64,000 nt of DNA from Neobacillus citreus (GCF_018343545.2 NZ_JAGYPE020000014.1:32988-96987); one strand, 5' to 3'; counted from the first letter of the stretch, positions 8,706-17,670 are shown. Made by a program: numbers and translations. Notes: generated from the sequence alone by a model not told the origin.

Positions 8706-10190
8706 ATGCAAAATACTGCTCGTAAAGTAGATGCTGTTGTTCAAGCTTCCCCCCAAGGAAAAGAACATTTAGAACGTAAGCTCAAAACCAGACATTTAAC
8801 GATGATCGCCATCGGCGGTACGATTGGTACTGGTCTGTTCCTGGCAAGTGGTGCAACCATACATGATGCCGGTCCTGGCGGTGCGCTTGCAGCCTATATG
8901 ATCGCGGGAATTATGGTTTATTTTCTAATGACCAGCTTGGCTGAAATGGCAGCCCTTATTCCGATTTCCGGATCGTTTTCGACCTATTCAGCAAGGTTTG
9001 TGGACCCTGCTCTTGGCTTTGCGGTCGGCTGGAACTATTGGTACAATAACGCAATCATTCTGGCCTTGGAATTATCTGCGTCTGCATTAATCATGAAATA
9101 CTGGTTTCCTAATACACCGGGAATCGTATGGAGTGCAAGTTTTCTAGCTATTATTTTTGCCTTAAATATTTTATCTGTTAAAGGATATGGAGAAGCAGAA
9201 TTCTGGTTTTCACTAATCAAGGTTGTCACGATTATTGTTTTCATCGCCATTGGTTTATTAATGATTTTTGGAATCATGAGCGGTCATACTGGCGGATTTG
9301 AAAACTTCACAAAAGGGGAAGCACCATTTAAAGGCGGCCTGTTTGCCATCTTCAGTGTTTTCATGGTAGTCGGATTTGCCTTCCAAGGAACGGAAATGGT
9401 CGGTGTTGCTGCGGGTGAAAGTGAAAATCCTGAAAGGGATATGCCGCGTTCCATCAAACAAATCTTTTGGCGGATTCTTTTGTTCTATGTTCTCGCGATT
9501 TTTGTTATTGGTGCATTAATCAGTTACAAAGATCCAAATTTATTAGGCGGCGATTTGGAAAATATTGCAGTCAGTCCGTTTACACTTGTGTTTAAACACG
9601 CAGGATTTGCATTTGCCGCTGCGGCTATGAATGCTGTTATTCTAACTTCAGTTTTATCGGCAGGGAATTCCTCTTTATATGTAGGCTCTCGTGTCCTTTG
9701 GACGCTTGCTGAGGAAGGCAAAGCACCAAAATTTTTGAAAAAAGTGAGCAAAGGCGGCGTACCGGTTAACGCCATTTATTTAACTACGTTAGTCGGAATG
9801 TTATGCTTCCTTACGTCCCTGTTTGGCGACGGAACGGTTTATAATTGGTTATTAAATGCTGCAGGTTTGGCAGGATATCTTTCATGGTTAGCTATTTCCA
9901 TAACTCACTACCGGTTTAGAAAAGCTTATAAAGCCCAAGGCAGAGCTATGAAAGACTTGCCTTATGTCGCCAAATGGTTCCCATTAGGTCCAATTTTGGC
10001 TACAGCATTATGTTTAGTCGCGATGCTCGGCACCAACTATGGAGCCTTTATTGGCGACAAGATTGACTGGTATGGAATTGCTGTTTCCTACATTGGATTG
10101 CCATTATTTATCCTGGGTTATTTAAGTTATAAAATCACGAAGAAATCGAAAATGGTTCCACTTCAAGAGTGTGATTTCAGCCACGAATAA
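8706..10190 (+). CDS. lysP: Amino acid permease, LysP (lysine-specific) type
   Basis: 494 aa APC-superfamily permease with about twelve membrane spans. The N-terminus (LKTRHLTMIAIGGTIGTGLF) and the AGESENPERDMPRSIKQIFW, SPFTLVFKHAG and VLSAGNSSLYVGSR stretches agree closely with E. coli LysP as recalled. Likely imports L-lysine, or another cationic amino acid or derivative, by proton symport. RBS AAAGAGGTG precedes the ATG. It follows the M20 hydrolase by 15 bp and ends at a strong terminator. Confidence 0.88.
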   Translation: MQNTARKVDAVVQASPQGKEHLERKLKTRHLTMIAIGGTIGTGLFLASGATIHDAGPGGALAAYMIAGIMVYFLMTSLAEMAALIPISGSFSTYSARFVDPALGFAVGWNYWYNNAIILALELSASALIMKYWFPNTPGIVWSASFLAIIFALNILSVKGYGEAEFWFSLIKVVTIIVFIAIGLLMIFGIMSGHTGGFENFTKGEAPFKGGLFAIFSVFMVVGFAFQGTEMVGVAAGESENPERDMPRSIKQIFWRILLFYVLAIFVIGALISYKDPNLLGGDLENIAVSPFTLVFKHAGFAFAAAAMNAVILTSVLSAGNSSLYVGSRVLWTLAEEGKAPKFLKKVSKGGVPVNAIYLTTLVGMLCFLTSLFGDGTVYNWLLNAAGLAGYLSWLAISITHYRFRKAYKAQGRAMKDLPYVAKWFPLGPILATALCLVAMLGTNYGAFIGDKIDWYGIAVSYIGLPLFILGYLSYKITKKSKMVPLQECDFSHE

Positions 10191-10200
10191 ATTTGCCTGC

Positions 10201-10232
10201 CAAACCGCCGGAATCCGGCGGTTTGGTTTTTT
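10201..10232 (+). terminator. Terminator of the rpiR-M20-lysP operon
   Basis: CAAACCGCCGG pairs with CCGGCGGTTTG (10201-10225), followed by GTTTTTT. Confidence 0.92.
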
Positions 10233-10285
10233 GAAAAATTATGAAATAATGAAGGATATACATATCAATGGAGGAGGGGCACTAG

Positions 10286-11392
10286 GTGAAAATAAAACAA
10301 GTAATCTTGCGTTATTTAAAGATGGATCTGCTTTACCCATTTGTAACAAGTTTCGGGGCAGAGTATGATAAAGATTTTATCCTTGTTGAGATCATGAATG
10401 AGGATGGGCTTGTTGGCTGGGCTGAGAATGTGGCTATGCCGACTCCTTATTATAATGAAGAAACAGTCAAAACCAACTGGCACATGCTGGAGGATTTTCT
10501 GATTCCGATTTTATTAAATAGTGAAATTCACCATCCAGATGAACTTGCTGAGAAATTTGCTCATATTCGCGGCAACTATATGGCGAAGGCATGCCTGGAT
10601 ATGGCTGTTTGGGATTTATACGCTAGAGAGCAAAATGCATCGCTGGCAAGTGTGCTCGGAGGAACGAAAAAAACAATCGATGTGGGCGTGAGTATCGGCA
10701 TCAAGGATTCCATTGAGGCAACATTGGATGTCATTGAACAGCGCCGTGCGGAAGGCTATAAACGCTTTAAGTTAAAAATTAAGCCGGGCTGGGATGTTGA
10801 ATTAATTGATAAGGTTCGTAAAGTTTTCCCGGAGATCCCGCTCATGGCGGACGCGAATTCCGCTTACACATTAGCGGATATGAATTTACTAAAAGCTCTG
10901 GATGACTATAATCTTATGATGATTGAGCAGCCTTTGGCGTACAATGATATTATTGACCATGCTGAATTGCAGGCTAACTTAAAAACGCCAATTTGCCTTG
11001 ATGAAAGCATTCATTCGCTTGAGGATACAAAGAAGGCTTTGAAATTGGGAAGCTGTAAAATTATTAATGTAAAGGTCGGCCGTGTCGGCGGTTTAACGGA
11101 GGCTAAGAAAATCCATGACTACTGCCTGGAGCGCAATGTCCAGCTTTGGTGCGGCGGTATGCTCGAGGCAGGTGTCGGCAGGGCCCACAATATCGCCATG
11201 ACCGCCATGCCTGGATTTACCCTTCCTGGGGATACAGCCGGTTCGTCCCTTTACTGGGCAGAAGATATCATTGAGCCGGAGGTCATTGCTGAAAATGGAA
11301 CGATCACCGTTCCAACTACACCTGGAATGGGATATGAAGTTAGCATGGATAAAGTTAAAAAATATACTTTATATAGCAAGACATATCGCTGA
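10286..11392 (+). CDS. N-succinylamino acid racemase / o-succinylbenzoate synthase-like enolase-superfamily enzyme
   Basis: 368 aa, MenC type-2/NSAR branch of the muconate lactonising subgroup. Catalytic positions coincide with the characterised Amycolatopsis racemase numbering: K162-x-K164 in [10 protein letters not shown], metal ligands D189, E214 and D239, and second acid/base K263 in [12 protein letters not shown] start at 10286 after GGAGGAGGGG. In Geobacillus an NSAR works with an M20 desuccinylase and a GNAT succinyltransferase to convert D- to L-amino acids; here an M20 enzyme and a permease are adjacent but no GNAT is seen. No men genes are nearby, which argues against a menaquinone role, though dual function is known in this family. 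Confidence 0.85.
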   Translation: MKIKQVILRYLKMDLLYPFVTSFGAEYDKDFILVEIMNEDGLVGWAENVAMPTPYYNEETVKTNWHMLEDFLIPILLNSEIHHPDELAEKFAHIRGNYMAKACLDMAVWDLYAREQNASLASVLGGTKKTIDVGVSIGIKDSIEATLDVIEQRRAEGYKRFKLKIKPGWDVELIDKVRKVFPEIPLMADANSAYTLADMNLLKALDDYNLMMIEQPLAYNDIIDHAELQANLKTPICLDESIHSLEDTKKALKLGSCKIINVKVGRVGGLTEAKKIHDYCLERNVQLWCGGMLEAGVGRAHNIAMTAMPGFTLPGDTAGSSLYWAEDIIEPEVIAENGTITVPTTPGMGYEVSMDKVKKYTLYSKTYR

Positions 11393-11426
11393 TAGAAATC
11401 GACAGGTTTGGGCCTGGCGACTCAGA

Positions 11427-11459
11427 TTGTCGAGATTTTTCTCGGCAATTTTTTATTTT
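11427..11459 (+). terminator. Terminator of the racemase-like gene
   Basis: TTGTCGAG (11427-11434) pairs with CTCGGCAA (11441-11448), then TTTTTTATTTT. Confidence 0.85.
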
Positions 11460-11485
11460 GTCTAACCTAAAGGAGTTAGGGTTTG

Positions 11486-11606
11486 GCGAGTAAAATCTTG
11501 ATTTGGGCGAGTAAATTTTGAAATCAGGCGAGTAAAAGTCAAAAGTTGACGAGTAAATCCTAGTTTTTGACCAGTAAATCCTCCAATCAAGCGAGTAAAT
11601 TTTAAA
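11486..11606. repeat. Six degenerate units with exact 21-bp period (GCGAGTAAA core)
   Basis: The core GCGAGTAAA or a close variant begins at 11486, 11507, 11528, 11549, 11570 and 11591, always 21 bp apart, while the 12-bp spacers have diverged. On the minus strand it makes a spurious ORF with a 7-residue repeat. No promoter or gene is seen in it. Confidence 0.85.
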
Positions 11607-11638
11607 AAGGTATTTTTTAGATCTCATATGTTACCTGT

Positions 11639-11661
11639 CCAGGCTCGCCGCCTGGCTTTTT
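11639..11661. terminator. Short terminator-like hairpin
   Basis: CCAGGC (11639-11644) pairs with GCCTGG (11650-11655) followed by CTTTTT. It sits between two repeat arrays with no gene directly upstream, so its use is unclear. Confidence 0.4.
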
Positions 11662-11687
11662 GGGGTGAATTCCCCCTGAAAAATAAG

Positions 11688-11806
11688 TTTGGAAAGTAAA
11701 TCAGGTATTCCGGTAAGTATATGGCTAAAAAGTGTAAATAAAATCATGAATATCTGGCAAGTATTTCTCCCCATTTGGAAAGTAACCACACCAAATCGGA
11801 AAGTAT
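11688..11806. repeat. Second array, GGAAAGTA core at 21-22 bp steps
   Basis: AAGTA cores occur at 11693, 11715, 11759, 11780 and 11801 with a degraded copy between, mostly as TTGGAAAGTA or variants. The steps are 21-22 bp or twice that. It resembles the upstream array in spacing but not in core sequence. Confidence 0.6.
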
Positions 11807-11823
11807 ATCCAAATAAATGGTAA

Positions 11824-11868
11824 TGCGAGGACATTTCCCTCTAAGATTGCTTCGATTATGTCCTTCAT
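11824..11868. repeat. Copy of a dispersed repeat shared with 20.8 kb
   Basis: GAGGACATTTCCCTCTAAGA followed by a TGTCCTTCAT end matches two copies at 20776-20872. A start of another copy (GTCCTCATGAGGGG) follows. The remaining 11869-11966 shows nothing recognisable. Confidence 0.6.
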
Positions 11869-11966
11869 GTCCTCATGAGGGGCTTAAAAGAATGAGGGGA
11901 TAAGATGGGCCGCCATCATCCGAATTTTTTAAAAAGAATCGAGAAATCAATATATTGAAAAGCCAA

Positions 11967-12007
11967 AAATAAAAGGCCATCGAAAGTTTTTCGACAGCCT
12001 TTTATTT
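11967..12007. terminator. Terminator of nagE (minus strand), symmetric
   Basis: AAATAAAAGGC (11967-11977) pairs with GCCTTTTATTT (11997-12007) and the inner TCGAAA/TTTCGA extends the stem. It lies directly after the nagE stop codon. Confidence 0.88.
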
Positions 12008-13900
12008 CTATTCAATTGATAAGATTCCGTTCTTACCTTGTTCCGCTTTTCCAAGCTTCTTCACATTTAATTTTGTTAAATTTGTGAAGATAACTGGTGT
12101 TACAACAGATGGTACGGATTTCTTAACAAAATCCAAATCAAACTTCAGAATTTCTTGACCATTTACTACTTGCTGGCCCTCGTGAACAAGTACGTTAAAT
12201 CCTTCACCTTTTAAATTAACGGTATCCAAACCGATATGGATTAAAATTTCATAACCTTGCTTCGATTTGATGCCAATCGCATGTTTCGTTGGAAACACAT
12301 TCATTATTTTCCCGTCTACAGGTGAAACAACAACCCCGTTGGCAGGCACAATGCCAAAGCCGTCACCCATCATTTTTTGCGAGAATACCTGATCAGGAAC
12401 CTCGGATAGCGGGATGATTTCCCCTTCAATAGGCATCACAAAGTCTTTATCAGTCAGCGGCTGGAGACCGTTTGAAACTACAGGTGTGTTATCTCCAACG
12501 TTTTTATCGATATTTACCACATTCATATCCATTTTCTTCATGGCATCAGCCACAAATTCAACCTCAGTGCCGACAACAACCTGAAGGTTCGTTTTATTCA
12601 ATTTCATGATCCCTTTAGCTCCATGCACTTTCAAGGCAGAATCGTTAACTTTATCCATATCCTTCACATTTAAGCGGAGGCGGGTTGTACAGTTATCAAT
12701 CGTTGTAATGTTTTCTCGGCCGCCGATATCATTGATGAAATGGTAGGCCATTGTTTCATATTTGTCGCCGCGAGCAGTTGTGACAGCTGGGGCTTCTGAA
12801 ATTTCTTCCACAGCTTCGTCCTCACGTCCTGGTGTTTTAATATCAAGTGCCTTAATTAAGAAATAGAAAATGGCGAAATAAATAACAGCATAAACAAGGC
12901 CGACAACTAATAACAAGATAGGTTTTTCAGCGATATTGAAATTTAACAAATAGTCGATCGCACCTGCTGAAAAAGTAAATCCATCCCTAATTCCTAAAAG
13001 GGAAGTAATCCACATGGACAACCCTGTTAAGACAGCGTGAATTCCGTATAGCAGTGGTGCGATAAACATGAAAGAAAATTCTATTGGTTCGGTAATACCA
13101 GTTAAGAATGACGTTAACGCCAGGCCGATAAACATCCCTGAAGTTGCTTTTCGCTTTTCCGGTTTAGCCGCAGCAATAATGGCAAATGCTGCTGCCGGAA
13201 GTCCAAACATCATAATTGGGAAGAATCCGGTCATGTATCCTCCAGCTGTTGGATCGCCTGCGAAGAAGCGGGCAATATCCCCGGCCTTGCCTTGAAACTC
13301 GCCAAACTGGAACCAGAATAAGCTATTTAATACATGGTGCAAACCTAAAGGAATAAGCAAGCGGTTTAAGAATCCGAAAATACCGGAACCAACAGCGCCT
13401 AAGCCAATAATCCAGTTGCCAACGCCATTAATCGCATCTTGGATCGGCGGCCAAACAAACCCAGCAATTCCCGCTAAAATGACCATCGCTACGGATGTAA
13501 TAATCGGAACAAAACGTCTGCCGCTAAAGAATCCTAACCACTCAGGAAGCTTCACATCACGGTAGCGATTGTAAAGCAGTCCCGCGATAATCCCTGTGAG
13601 AATCCCTCCAAGGACACCCATATTGATGTTTTTATCGATTGCTTTTGTTCCTTCTGTTAAAACTAAATACCCAATGGCACCAGCCAATGCTGCGGCGCCG
13701 TTATTATCTTTAGCAAATCCCATTGCGACCCCAATCGCAAATATCAAAGCAAGGTTAGCAAAAATAGCATTCCCCGCATTGGCAATAAACGGTATATCCA
13801 ATAAATCCGGCTGCCCAAAACGGAGCAGCAATCCCGCAGCCGGCAATACGGCGATAGGGAGCATGAGTGCTTTACCAATTCGTTGTAAAAAGCCTAACAT
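12008..13900 (-). CDS. nagE: PTS N-acetylglucosamine transporter, IICBA fusion
   Basis: 630 aa phosphotransferase permease that imports and phosphorylates N-acetylglucosamine. Domains in order: membrane IIC (1 to about 350, with H189 in GLHHVL and E271 in GITEPIEF), IIB (about 380-460, phosphorylated Cys404 in NCTTRLRL), and Crr-like IIA (about 490-630, EILIHIGLDTV containing the active-site His). B. subtilis NagP lacks the IIA domain, so this is the longer E. coli NagE-type arrangement. Divergent from nagA; the 247-bp space holds NagR and CcpA sites. Encodes the entry step for the nagA-nagB pathway. Confidence 0.95.
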   Translation of the reverse strand: MLGFLQRIGKALMLPIAVLPAAGLLLRFGQPDLLDIPFIANAGNAIFANLALIFAIGVAMGFAKDNNGAAALAGAIGYLVLTEGTKAIDKNINMGVLGGILTGIIAGLLYNRYRDVKLPEWLGFFSGRRFVPIITSVAMVILAGIAGFVWPPIQDAINGVGNWIIGLGAVGSGIFGFLNRLLIPLGLHHVLNSLFWFQFGEFQGKAGDIARFFAGDPTAGGYMTGFFPIMMFGLPAAAFAIIAAAKPEKRKATSGMFIGLALTSFLTGITEPIEFSFMFIAPLLYGIHAVLTGLSMWITSLLGIRDGFTFSAGAIDYLLNFNIAEKPILLLVVGLVYAVIYFAIFYFLIKALDIKTPGREDEAVEEISEAPAVTTARGDKYETMAYHFINDIGGRENITTIDNCTTRLRLNVKDMDKVNDSALKVHGAKGIMKLNKTNLQVVVGTEVEFVADAMKKMDMNVVNIDKNVGDNTPVVSNGLQPLTDKDFVMPIEGEIIPLSEVPDQVFSQKMMGDGFGIVPANGVVVSPVDGKIMNVFPTKHAIGIKSKQGYEILIHIGLDTVNLKGEGFNVLVHEGQQVVNGQEILKFDLDFVKKSVPSVVTPVIFTNLTKLNVKKLGKAEQGKNGILSIE

Positions 13901-13937
13901 GATGTTTTCTCTCCTTTTATCAAAAGATAATCTTAGC

Positions 13938-13951
13938 TGAAAGCGCTTTTC
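13938..13951 (-). promoter_or_regulatory. cre site (CcpA) before nagE
   Basis: TGAAAGCGCTTTTC, one base off the TGNAANCGNTNNCA pattern and near palindromic, 38 bp upstream of nagE. Suggests carbon catabolite repression. Confidence 0.65.
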
Positions 13952-13978
13952 GTGTACAAATATACCACCGGTTGATTA

Positions 13979-13997
13979 TAGATGTCTATACCAATTT
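13979..13997. promoter_or_regulatory. NagR operator (dre-type) near nagE
   Basis: Read on the minus strand this is AAATTGGTATAGACATCTA, nearly the same as the site at 14085-14104. GGTATAGAC-type boxes are bound by NagR/DasR-family GntR regulators, and nagR lies 2 kb downstream. Confidence 0.75.
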
Positions 13998-14054
13998 AAA
14001 AATGTTATTTTTTAAAATTATTCAAATAATTGATAAATCAATGTTTATAAAGGT

Positions 14055-14068
14055 TGGAAACGTTCTGA
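14055..14068 (+). promoter_or_regulatory. Weak cre-like site between nagE and nagA
   Basis: TGGAAACGTTCTGA fits the cre core CG and left half but not the final CA. Confidence 0.3.
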
Positions 14069-14084
14069 TGTATTTTCTGATTAA

Positions 14085-14104
14085 AAATTGGTATAGACAA
14101 CTAG
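14085..14104. promoter_or_regulatory. NagR operator (dre-type) near nagA
   Basis: AAATTGGTATAGACAACTAG, 44 bp before the nagA start; inverted copy at 13979-13997. The pair fits shared NagR control of the divergent genes. Confidence 0.8.
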
Positions 14105-14147
14105 AAAAAAGTAATGCTAATATTAAGTGAGAATCTGAAAGGAAGTA

Positions 14148-15353
14148 ATGAAAATGAACCCAATAGATAATCTTATCTTAATTAAAGATATAAAAATCTA
14201 TACAGAAGATCGCATTATTGAAAAAGGATATATAAAAATTGAAAATAACCACATCATCGAAGTTGGGAGATTAGAGGATCTTTCCAATGAAGAAAACTTT
14301 GAAATAATTGAGGTTCCTTCTAATTATATGGCGGTACCGGGATTCATTGATGTCCATATCCATGGAGTGAACGGTGCCGATACGATGGATGCAACAAAAG
14401 AAGCCTTGGACAACATGGCGTCGTCTTTGCCTAGTGAAGGAACAACAAGCTTTTTAGCCACCACCATGACCCAGGAACCAGAACAAATTGAAAAAGCCGT
14501 TATCAATGCTGGTGAATATATTTCCAATCAACCGGATAAAGGACAGGCAGAAATTCTTGGGATCCATTTGGAAGGGCCGTTTGTCAATGCCAGCCGCGCA
14601 GGAGCACAGCCTACCCAATACATCATAGATCCAAATCTCTCATTATTAAAAGAGTGGCAAGAACGATCCAATGGAATGATTAAACTTGTCACCTTAGCTC
14701 CCGAGCGGCCAGGCGGTTTAGAGATGGTCCGTTATTTAAGGGAAAACGGTATTATTGCTTCCATCGGACATTCGGATGCCACCTTTGAAGAGGTAGGGGA
14801 AGCAGTAAAAGCCGGTGCCAATCATGTAACACATTTATTCAATCAAATGAGAGGCCTTCATCATCGTGAACCCGGCATAGTGGGTGCTGCCTTTTTGCAT
14901 GAAGAGTTAAAGGCAGAGATGATTGTTGATGGGGTGCATGTTCATCCGGAAATGGTCAAACTTGCCTTTAAACAAAAACAGAGTGAAGGAATTATCTTAA
15001 TTACTGACTCGATGCGGGCTAAATGCTTGAAAAATGGCCATTATGACCTTGGCGGCCAAGAGGTAACCGTGAAAGATGGCAAAGCTACACTTGCGGATGG
15101 CACTCTGGCCGGCAGTATTTTGAAATTGGGACATGCAGTAAAAAATGTCCTATCATTTACAGGCTGTACTCTTGAAGAGGCTGTTCAAATGGCTTCCGTG
15201 AATCCGGCAAAACAGCTAAATATATATGACAAGAAAGGCAGCATTGCGGCAGGAAAAGATGCGGACATCGTCATTCTTGATAACAATATGGAAGTCTTCA
15301 TGACTCTTTGCCGGGGAGCAGTTGCTTTTAAAAAGGAGGCAGAAACAAAATGA
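14148..15353 (+). CDS. nagA: N-acetylglucosamine-6-phosphate deacetylase
   Basis: 401 aa amidohydrolase-fold enzyme that converts GlcNAc-6-P to glucosamine-6-P. Motifs: HIHGVNGADTMD (metal), HLEGPF, GHSDATFEE, THLFNQMR and the catalytic ITDSM. ATG at 14148 follows GAAAGGAAG closely; the ATG at 14154 is also possible. Its last four bases overlap the nagB start (ATGA), so the two are translationally coupled. Confidence 0.96.
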   Translation: MKMNPIDNLILIKDIKIYTEDRIIEKGYIKIENNHIIEVGRLEDLSNEENFEIIEVPSNYMAVPGFIDVHIHGVNGADTMDATKEALDNMASSLPSEGTTSFLATTMTQEPEQIEKAVINAGEYISNQPDKGQAEILGIHLEGPFVNASRAGAQPTQYIIDPNLSLLKEWQERSNGMIKLVTLAPERPGGLEMVRYLRENGIIASIGHSDATFEEVGEAVKAGANHVTHLFNQMRGLHHREPGIVGAAFLHEELKAEMIVDGVHVHPEMVKLAFKQKQSEGIILITDSMRAKCLKNGHYDLGGQEVTVKDGKATLADGTLAGSILKLGHAVKNVLSFTGCTLEEAVQMASVNPAKQLNIYDKKGSIAAGKDADIVILDNNMEVFMTLCRGAVAFKKEAETK

Positions 15354-16087
15354 AAATTATTGAAGTCAAAGATTATAACGAAATGAGTCTGAAAGCGGCA
15401 GAATATATCATCGAAAAAGTTATAAATAATCCTAAAATAAAGCTTGGTCTAGCTACAGGCGGTACTCCTGTTGGAACGTACAAAAATTTAATTGCCGATC
15501 ATCGGAAGAACGGAACTTCCTACCAACACGTTACAACGTTTAATCTGGATGAATATATAGGGCTTTCCGGCGACAATAAAAACAGCTATCGTTATTTCAT
15601 GAATGAGCAATTGTTCAACCATATCAATATCCATGATAGTAAAACCTTTATTCCGCGAGGGATTGTTAAAGATATGCAGGCTGAATGTCTTTATTATGAC
15701 GATTTAATCGAAAAACATGGCGGGATTGATTTGCAACTGCTGGGAATTGGCCAAAACGGTCATATCGGCTTTAATGAACCAGGAACCTCCTTTCGTTCCA
15801 ACACGCATGTTGTTCAGTTAGCGCCGTCAACCATTCAAGCTAACGCCAGATTTTTTAACAATATAGAGGAAGTACCAACCAAAGCTATTACTATGGGGAT
15901 TGCTTCCATATTAAGAAGCAAGGAAATTTTACTTTTAGTTTCTGGAGAATCCAAGAATGATGCCATGTTTAAGCTGTTAAATGGGGAATTAACAGAAAGT
16001 TTTCCAGCCTCTGCTCTGAAAAAACATCCTTATGTTACAATAATTGCAGATAAAGCGGCTGTTGCGGGTTTAAAGCTGCCTTGTTAA
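15350..16087 (+). CDS. nagB: Glucosamine-6-phosphate deaminase
   Basis: 245 aa, makes fructose-6-P and ammonia from glucosamine-6-P. Motifs: GLATGGTPVGTY near the N-terminus, FNLDEYIG with the catalytic Asp, and LGIGQNGHIGFNEPG. RBS AAAAGGAGG lies inside the nagA end. Second gene of nagABR. The length and motifs match the Bacillus NagB/GamA group. Confidence 0.96.
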   Translation: MKIIEVKDYNEMSLKAAEYIIEKVINNPKIKLGLATGGTPVGTYKNLIADHRKNGTSYQHVTTFNLDEYIGLSGDNKNSYRYFMNEQLFNHINIHDSKTFIPRGIVKDMQAECLYYDDLIEKHGGIDLQLLGIGQNGHIGFNEPGTSFRSNTHVVQLAPSTIQANARFFNNIEEVPTKAITMGIASILRSKEILLLVSGESKNDAMFKLLNGELTESFPASALKKHPYVTIIADKAAVAGLKLPC

Positions 16088-16146
16088 AGGCAGGCATTAG
16101 GACATCCAAACGTCCCGAGTAAAGAGAGAAAGGTGTTAATGGCAAA

Positions 16147-16869
16147 ATGATTAATAAGAACTCCCCCATTCCTATTTATTATCAATTGGAAGAGCATATT
16201 AAAGAGTTAATTGAAAAAGGGGAACTACTGCCGGGAGATGCCCTTCCTCCAGAACGGGAATACGCTGAAAAGTATAAAATCAGCCGAATGACGGTGAGGC
16301 AGGCCTTTACGCAGCTCGTCAATGAAGGCTATTTATATCGCTTGCAAGGAAAGGGAACCTTTGTTGCGGAGCGGAAAATCGAGCAGCCCCTGCAAGGATT
16401 AACCAGTTTTACCGAGGATATGAAGACACGAGGAATGATTCCGGGGAGTCAGTTAATTCATTTTGAAATTATTCCAGCATCGAAACAAGTTGCCAGTCAG
16501 CTTTCCATTTCGGAGTTTGCTCCAGTATATGAAATCAAAAGGATTCGTTTGGCAGATGGTGTTCCCATGGCGTATGAAACGAACTACATTTCAGCCAATC
16601 TTATTAAGGGACTTACAGAACAAATTGTCAATCAATCGTTATATGCTTATATTGAAGGACAGTTACATTTAAAAATCGACAGCGCCTCCCAGATGATCGA
16701 GTCTTCGATTGCGAATCAAAATGAAGCAAAATTGCTTAAAATCAGCAAAGGCGCACCTGTCATGCTCATACAGCGAAACACTTACTTAAAGGATGGGACT
16801 CCTGTTGAGTTAGTAAAATCAGTTTATCGGGCAGACCGGTACAAATTCATGATTCAGATGAAGAGATAA
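16147..16869 (+). CDS. nagR: GntR/HutC-family repressor NagR
   Basis: 240 aa. Winged-helix GntR domain at residues about 8-75 (PPEREYAEKYKISRMTVRQA) and a UTRA ligand domain after residue 95. Agrees with B. subtilis NagR (YvoA), which binds glucosamine-6-P or GlcNAc-6-P and controls nagP and nagAB. The likely targets here are the two GGTATAGAC sites between nagE and nagA. GAGAAAGGTG lies 12 nt before the ATG at 16147. Third gene of the nag operon, 59 bp after nagB. Confidence 0.92.
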   Translation: MINKNSPIPIYYQLEEHIKELIEKGELLPGDALPPEREYAEKYKISRMTVRQAFTQLVNEGYLYRLQGKGTFVAERKIEQPLQGLTSFTEDMKTRGMIPGSQLIHFEIIPASKQVASQLSISEFAPVYEIKRIRLADGVPMAYETNYISANLIKGLTEQIVNQSLYAYIEGQLHLKIDSASQMIESSIANQNEAKLLKISKGAPVMLIQRNTYLKDGTPVELVKSVYRADRYKFMIQMKR

Positions 16870-16888
16870 AAATGATGGAGAATTTGCT

Positions 16889-17626
16889 ATGTTCAATCAA
16901 TACTTTGAAAAACTAAAAGAGCTATTGACCACCGTTGAAGAGGTGGAAGAAAAAAGCATAAAAGCGGCAGCAAACGAGATTGCTAAGTGTATTGAAAATG
17001 ATGGAATTGTGCATGTATTTGGCTGCGGCCACTCTCACATGATTGGGGAGGAGCTTTTTTACCGTGCTGGCGGATTGGTTCCGATCAATCCTATCCTGAT
17101 CGAAGACCTTATGCTTCATAAAGGAGCGGTACGTTCGTCTCAACTGGAACAGCAAAATGATTTTGCCGATTCATTTATGGGGGACATCAGTATAGCGCCA
17201 AATGATGTCGTTATGGTTGTTTCTACATCGGGAAGAAATCCGGTCCCAATCGATGTTGCAAAATGGGCCAAGAAAGAAAAGGCTTTTGTCATTGCCATTA
17301 CTTCACTTGCTTATCCAAAAACTGTTTCGTCCCGACATAAAGACGGACAGTATCTATTTCAAGCTGCGGACCTTGTCATCGATAACCACATTCCTTTAGG
17401 GGATGCCATGATGGAGCTGCCAAATTTGGAAGTCTCGTTTGGGTCGGGTTCCACTGTTGTGGGCACAGCGATTGCCAATGGAATTATGGTCGAGGCGGTA
17501 AATATGATGGTGGAACATCAGTTTACTCCGCCTATCTTTAAAAGCGGCAATGCTGATGGTGCGGCTGAACATAATCGTGAGTTAATCAATAAATATAAAA
17601 ACAGAATTCCTATGCTGGATAAATAA
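16889..17626 (+). CDS. SIS-domain sugar isomerase-like protein (UPF0309 type)
   Basis: 245 aa. An N-terminal helical part is followed by a phosphosugar-binding SIS domain with FGCGHSHMIGEE, VSTSGRNPVPID and a C-terminal VEHQFTPPIFKSGN segment. It is 19 bp after nagR and ends at the operon terminator, so it belongs to the nag unit. It may bind or isomerise an amino-sugar phosphate. Proteins of this group have no firmly established reaction. Confidence 0.8.
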   Translation: MFNQYFEKLKELLTTVEEVEEKSIKAAANEIAKCIENDGIVHVFGCGHSHMIGEELFYRAGGLVPINPILIEDLMLHKGAVRSSQLEQQNDFADSFMGDISIAPNDVVMVVSTSGRNPVPIDVAKWAKKEKAFVIAITSLAYPKTVSSRHKDGQYLFQAADLVIDNHIPLGDAMMELPNLEVSFGSGSTVVGTAIANGIMVEAVNMMVEHQFTPPIFKSGNADGAAEHNRELINKYKNRIPMLDK

Positions 17627-17642
17627 AGCATTTCATTACTCA

Positions 17643-17670
17643 AAAAGCTTGCGAAATCGCGGGCTTTTTT
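17643..17670 (+). terminator. Terminator of the nag operon
   Basis: AAAGCTTGCG pairs with CGCGGGCTTT around aaat, followed by a T-run. Confidence 0.8.

Noticed and set aside
10171..10368. 65-aa plus-strand ORF
   Set aside because: Runs through the lysP terminator and into the racemase-like gene in another frame.
11355..11627. 90-aa minus-strand ORF with a 7-residue repeat (YSP-containing)
   Set aside because: It exists because the 21-bp repeat is a multiple of three; no ribosome site, overlaps the end of the racemase-like gene.
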